Below, piece by piece: positions 60,161 to 64,000 of a stretch of DNA of 64,000 bases. A program made the translations under genes and the position numbers. Numbering within the stretch: position 1 is the first letter of the stretch; every line of letters begins with the position of its first letter. The stretch covers positions 6,741,001-6,805,000 of the forward strand of contig NZ_CP163443.1 in the NCBI RefSeq assembly GCF_041053055.1, written 5' to 3'. The notes under the pieces were generated by a model. The model searched no databases. It was not told where the DNA came from and saw only the letters and a program-made list of their open reading frames with translations. The DNA comes from Streptomyces sp. R41 (GTDB lineage: Bacteria > Actinomycetota > Actinomycetes > Streptomycetales > Streptomycetaceae).

Positions 60161-61180
60161 ATGACTGCTTCGCCTGGCCGCCGTGTCCTGCTCGCCGCCC
60201 CTCGGGGCTACTGCGCGGGCGTGGACCGCGCCGTGATCGCCGTCGAGAAGGCCCTTGAGCAGTACGGGGCCCCGATCTATGTCCGCCACGAAATCGTCCA
60301 CAACAAGTACGTCGTGCAGACCCTGGAAAAGAAGGGTGCGATTTTCGTCGAGCAGACGGCGGAGGTCCCCGAGGGGTCCATCGTCATGTTCTCGGCGCAC
60401 GGCGTCGCCCCGGTCGTCCACGACGAGGCCGCGGCCGGCAAGCTCGCCACCATCGACGCGACCTGCCCGCTGGTCACCAAGGTCCACAAGGAAGCCGTCC
60501 GCTTCGCAGGCGAGGACTTCGACATCCTCCTCATCGGCCACGAGGGCCACGAAGAGGTCATCGGTACGTCCGGTGAGGCGCCCGACCACATCACCCTGGT
60601 CGACGGCCCCGAGGACGTCGCCAAGGTAGAGGTCCGCGATCCCTCCAAGGTGGTCTGGCTCTCCCAGACCACGCTGTCGGTCGACGAGACCATGGAGACG
60701 GTCGACGCGCTGAAGGAGAAGTTCCCGCAGCTCATCTCCCCGCCCAGCGACGACATCTGCTACGCGACGCAGAACCGCCAGCTGGCGGTGAAGCAGATGG
60801 GTGCCGAGGCCGACCTGGTGATCGTCGTCGGCTCGCGGAACTCCTCCAACTCCAAGCGGCTCGTCGAGGTCGCCAAGCTCGCGGGCGCGCGCGACGCGTT
60901 CCTCGTGGACTTCGCCGACGAGATCGAGGAGGCGTGGCTGGAGGGCGTGACGACGGTCGGCGTCACCTCGGGCGCGTCCGTCCCGGAGGTCCTGGTCGAG
61001 CAGGTCCTGGAGTGGCTGTCGCAGCGCGGCTTCGAGGATGTGGAGATCGTCAAGGCGGCCGAGGAGTCCATCACCTTCTCGCTGCCCAAGGAGCTGCGCC
61101 GCGATCTGCGCGCGGAGGCGGCCTCGCTGGTGGAGCAGCGGACGGGCACGGCGCCCTCCGAGGCCTCCTCCGAGAAGTGA
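60161..61180 (+). CDS. ispH: 4-hydroxy-3-methylbut-2-enyl diphosphate reductase
   Basis: 339 aa. Three cluster cysteines Cys18 (RGYCAG), Cys102 (ATCPLV) and Cys200 (ICYATQNR). It also has FSAHGVAP and [10 protein letters not shown]. Last step of the MEP isoprenoid pathway, providing IPP/DMAPP for UppS and others. Chromosomal neighbour of ychF and xseAB in many actinobacteria. Full length. Confidence 0.96.
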   Translation: MTASPGRRVLLAAPRGYCAGVDRAVIAVEKALEQYGAPIYVRHEIVHNKYVVQTLEKKGAIFVEQTAEVPEGSIVMFSAHGVAPVVHDEAAAGKLATIDATCPLVTKVHKEAVRFAGEDFDILLIGHEGHEEVIGTSGEAPDHITLVDGPEDVAKVEVRDPSKVVWLSQTTLSVDETMETVDALKEKFPQLISPPSDDICYATQNRQLAVKQMGAEADLVIVVGSRNSSNSKRLVEVAKLAGARDAFLVDFADEIEEAWLEGVTTVGVTSGASVPEVLVEQVLEWLSQRGFEDVEIVKAAEESITFSLPKELRRDLRAEAASLVEQRTGTAPSEASSEK

Positions 61181-61209
61181 CTGTCAGTCGTACGACGTAA
61201 CGTAGGGCC

Positions 61210-61959
61210 ATGCAGATCTTCGGTGTTGACATCGGCGGTTCCGGGATCAAGGGCGCTCCTGTGGACCTGGACCGCGGCGACTTGGCGGAGGAGCGCTACA
61301 AAGTGCTCACTCCGCATCCGGCGACGCCCGACGCGGTGGCCGACGGCGTGAAGGAGGTCGTCGGCCACTTCGGCTGGACGGGTCCGGTCGGCATCACGTT
61401 CCCCGGGGTGGTCACCGGCGGCGCCACCATCCGCACGGCGGCCAATGTCGACAAGAACTGGATCGACACCGACGCGCGTGCCCTGCTGGGCGAGCGGCTG
61501 GGCGGCCTTCCGGTGACCGTGTTGAACGACGCGGACGCGGCGGGCGTCGCCGAGATGCAGTTCGGCGCGGGGCGCGACCGCCGGGGCACGGTCATCCTCC
61601 TCACCTTCGGCACGGGCATCGGCAGCGCGCTCTTCATCGACGGCGAGCTGGTCCCGAACACGGAGCTGGGGCACTTGGAGCTGAACGGCCACGACGCGGA
61701 GAAGCGCGCCTCCACCAAGGCCAAGGAGGACCACGAGCTCACGTGGGAGCACTGGGCCCGACGCGTCACGAAGTACCTCGCCCACGTGGAGATGCTCTTC
61801 TCGCCCGAGCTCTTCATCGTCGGCGGCGGCGTCAGCCGCAAGGCCGACAGGTTCCTGCCTCTCATCGAGGGCATCAAGGCGGACATCGTCCCGGCCCAGC
61901 TGCAGAACAACGCGGGAATCGTCGGGGCGGCGATGAGAGCGGCGAAGACGGCGACGTAG
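61210..61959 (+). CDS. ppgK: polyphosphate glucokinase
   Basis: 249 aa. ROK-type pattern: [20 protein letters not shown] (phosphate 1), [25 protein letters not shown] (catalytic Asp), [47 protein letters not shown]. It phosphorylates glucose with polyphosphate or ATP. 29 nt after ispH. Confidence 0.94.
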   Translation: MQIFGVDIGGSGIKGAPVDLDRGDLAEERYKVLTPHPATPDAVADGVKEVVGHFGWTGPVGITFPGVVTGGATIRTAANVDKNWIDTDARALLGERLGGLPVTVLNDADAAGVAEMQFGAGRDRRGTVILLTFGTGIGSALFIDGELVPNTELGHLELNGHDAEKRASTKAKEDHELTWEHWARRVTKYLAHVEMLFSPELFIVGGGVSRKADRFLPLIEGIKADIVPAQLQNNAGIVGAAMRAAKTAT

Positions 61960-62040
61960 CCGCGGCTCCCTGGACGCAGACCGGGCCTCTCGCGTTTGTT
62001 CCCTGGGGCCCAGGCGTCGCCGTGGTCGTTTCGGGTCGGG

Positions 62041-62637
62041 CTATCCAGTCGGCCGAGACGGGCGGGCGGGTGGGAAAGCTCGCCGCGAGGCGGCGGCCTG
62101 GGCCCTGCGCTGGGCGGCCCGGCGGCTCATGAGCGCGACCTTCCGGACGGTCACGATCAGCCCCGCGACCAGCGTCCCCCCGTACAGCCACCCCGCCTGC
62201 GTGGCGAGCGCGGTGAAAAGCCCCATGAGACGGCCCGCGATCCCCCCGCTGTGGTCGGCGACCGCCAGCAGCCCGAAGGCGAACGCGATCGGTACGACGA
62301 CGGGCGCGGTCACGAGGTCCCCCCGCCGCACCCACACCGCGGTCAGCGCACACACCGGCAGGAACAGCACCCCGTACACCACCAGCGACGCCCCGAACAG
62401 CAACTGGTCGAGGGAGCCGAGCGCGAACATCGACGCACCGCAGAACAACCCACTGCCCAGCCCGGTGAGCCGGGGGTTCGGCATCCGCCGCGCCGCCTGG
62501 ACCAGCGGCGGCGCGGACCGCCGTGCCACCGGGGCGCCCCGCCGGACATCGAAGTCCGCGCCGCGCCCGCCCTGCGCGGGAACGGGCATGCCGCGTCGAG
62601 GTCTGGGCCGAGGGGGCCGCGTCCTGTGTTGCTCCAC
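62041..62637 (-). CDS. DUF6542-type membrane protein
   Basis: 198 aa. Arg/Pro-rich N-terminus (about 1-50), then four to five membrane helices (LTGLGSGLFCGASMFALGSLDQLLFGASLVVYGVLFLPVCALTAVWVRRGDLVTAPVVVPIAFAFGLL, LMGLFTALATQAGWLYGGTLVAGLIV) and a basic tail. I recall this family as DUF6542, found beside ychF in Streptomyces. Function unknown. Confidence 0.8.
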   Translation of the reverse strand: MEQHRTRPPRPRPRRGMPVPAQGGRGADFDVRRGAPVARRSAPPLVQAARRMPNPRLTGLGSGLFCGASMFALGSLDQLLFGASLVVYGVLFLPVCALTAVWVRRGDLVTAPVVVPIAFAFGLLAVADHSGGIAGRLMGLFTALATQAGWLYGGTLVAGLIVTVRKVALMSRRAAQRRAQAAASRRAFPPARPSRPTG

Positions 62638-62812
62638 TGGACAAACTTAGGTCGGTTTATGTGTGGAATAGCCCTTCAGACACGCCGATGGGCGGACCTT
62701 GGCCATGCGTTCGAAACGTCGCCGGTGCGGGCTCTGCCACGCCGTAGACTGGTGGATCGGCCCGCGCTCTCAGAGGGCCCTTCGCCCATCCTCACGTACG
62801 GGAAGTCGCAAC

Positions 62813-63901
<1,089 letters not shown>

Positions 63902-63949
63902 CGGCTGACATATCGCTACGGCGCTGATCTGGCTGACATGCAGGTCAGA

Positions 63950-63987
63950 AAGGGTCCGACTCCTCGGAGTCGGGCCCTTGGTTTTTT
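63950..63987 (+). terminator. terminator after ychF
   Basis: AAGGGTCCGACTCC (63950-63963), loop TC, GGAGTCGGGCCCTT (63966-63979), GG and six T (63982-63987). Confidence 0.9.
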
Positions 63988-64000
63988 CCCGCGCCGATGG

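Overview
This window is high-GC actinobacterial DNA, almost certainly a Streptomyces chromosome. GC content is very high, GTG and TTG starts are frequent, several -10 elements lie so close to the start codon that the mRNA would be leaderless, and the gene set includes WhiB, SpoIIE-type PP2C, DUF2690 and DUF1707 proteins. The run uppS, PIN-PhoH, ahpD-ahpC-oxyR, class A PBP, fumC, class I fumarase, whiB, glpX, xseA-xseB, ispH, ppgK, ychF matches what I recall of the conserved core of the S. coelicolor chromosome around SCO5020-SCO5061. No tRNA, rRNA, CRISPR array, IS element or prophage was seen.

Region by region. 1-10.5 kb is a Flp/Tad pilus locus on the plus strand: CpaB/SAF-like end, CpaE-TadE fusion, repeat-bearing TadE-like protein, TadA ATPase, TadB, TadC, histidine kinase, LuxR-type response regulator, Flp prepilin, TadG-like minor subunit, lipoprotein and OmpA-domain protein. 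10.6-12.8 kb carries a translationally coupled pair (64-aa secreted peptide, then a periplasmic-binding-fold protein) divergent from a LuxR-HTH regulator. 12.8-15.8 kb is a three-gene minus-strand operon: argininosuccinate-synthase-like ligase, 2-oxoglutarate/Fe(II) amino-acid dioxygenase, EamA exporter. It looks like a small uncharacterised amino-acid-derivative pathway. 15.9-24.2 kb is accessory: hypothetical protein, RibD-like reductase, LLM oxidoreductase, GNAT, DinB, methyltransferase, winged-helix protein, HxlR, DUF192 and an aldo/keto reductase. It also holds a complex repeat region (18.55-19.22 kb) and a small RNA resembling 6C RNA.

24.4-64 kb is mostly core. Included are uppS, phoH, a lytic transglycosylase with a heavily structured leader, an AI-2E permease, the peroxide-stress pair ahpC/ahpD with divergent oxyR, a DUF4388-like/Roadblock three-gene operon, a PadR-ABC transporter operon, a ribbon-helix-helix protein coupled to a 36-aa ORF, a class A PBP, an I36-type inhibitor, catalase, a PP2C phosphatase, DUF402, two unrelated fumarases 1.9 kb apart flanking a membrane XRE protein and an SH3 protein, DUF1707, WhiB, glpX, DUF4245, nitroreductase, exonuclease VII, an APC permease, ispH, ppgK, DUF6542 and ychF.

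The observations I think most worth checking are: (i) a dispersed ~105-bp inverted-repeat element present twice (19021-19132 and 58413-58514), with 32-bp left arms that are identical and loops that are unrelated; (ii) the ArgG-like/2OG-Fe/EamA operon; (iii) the secreted-peptide/LuxR locus; (iv) the structured RNA candidates at ~23.0 kb and 26.8-27.2 kb; and (v) in-frame tandem repeats inside a Tad minor-pilin gene.
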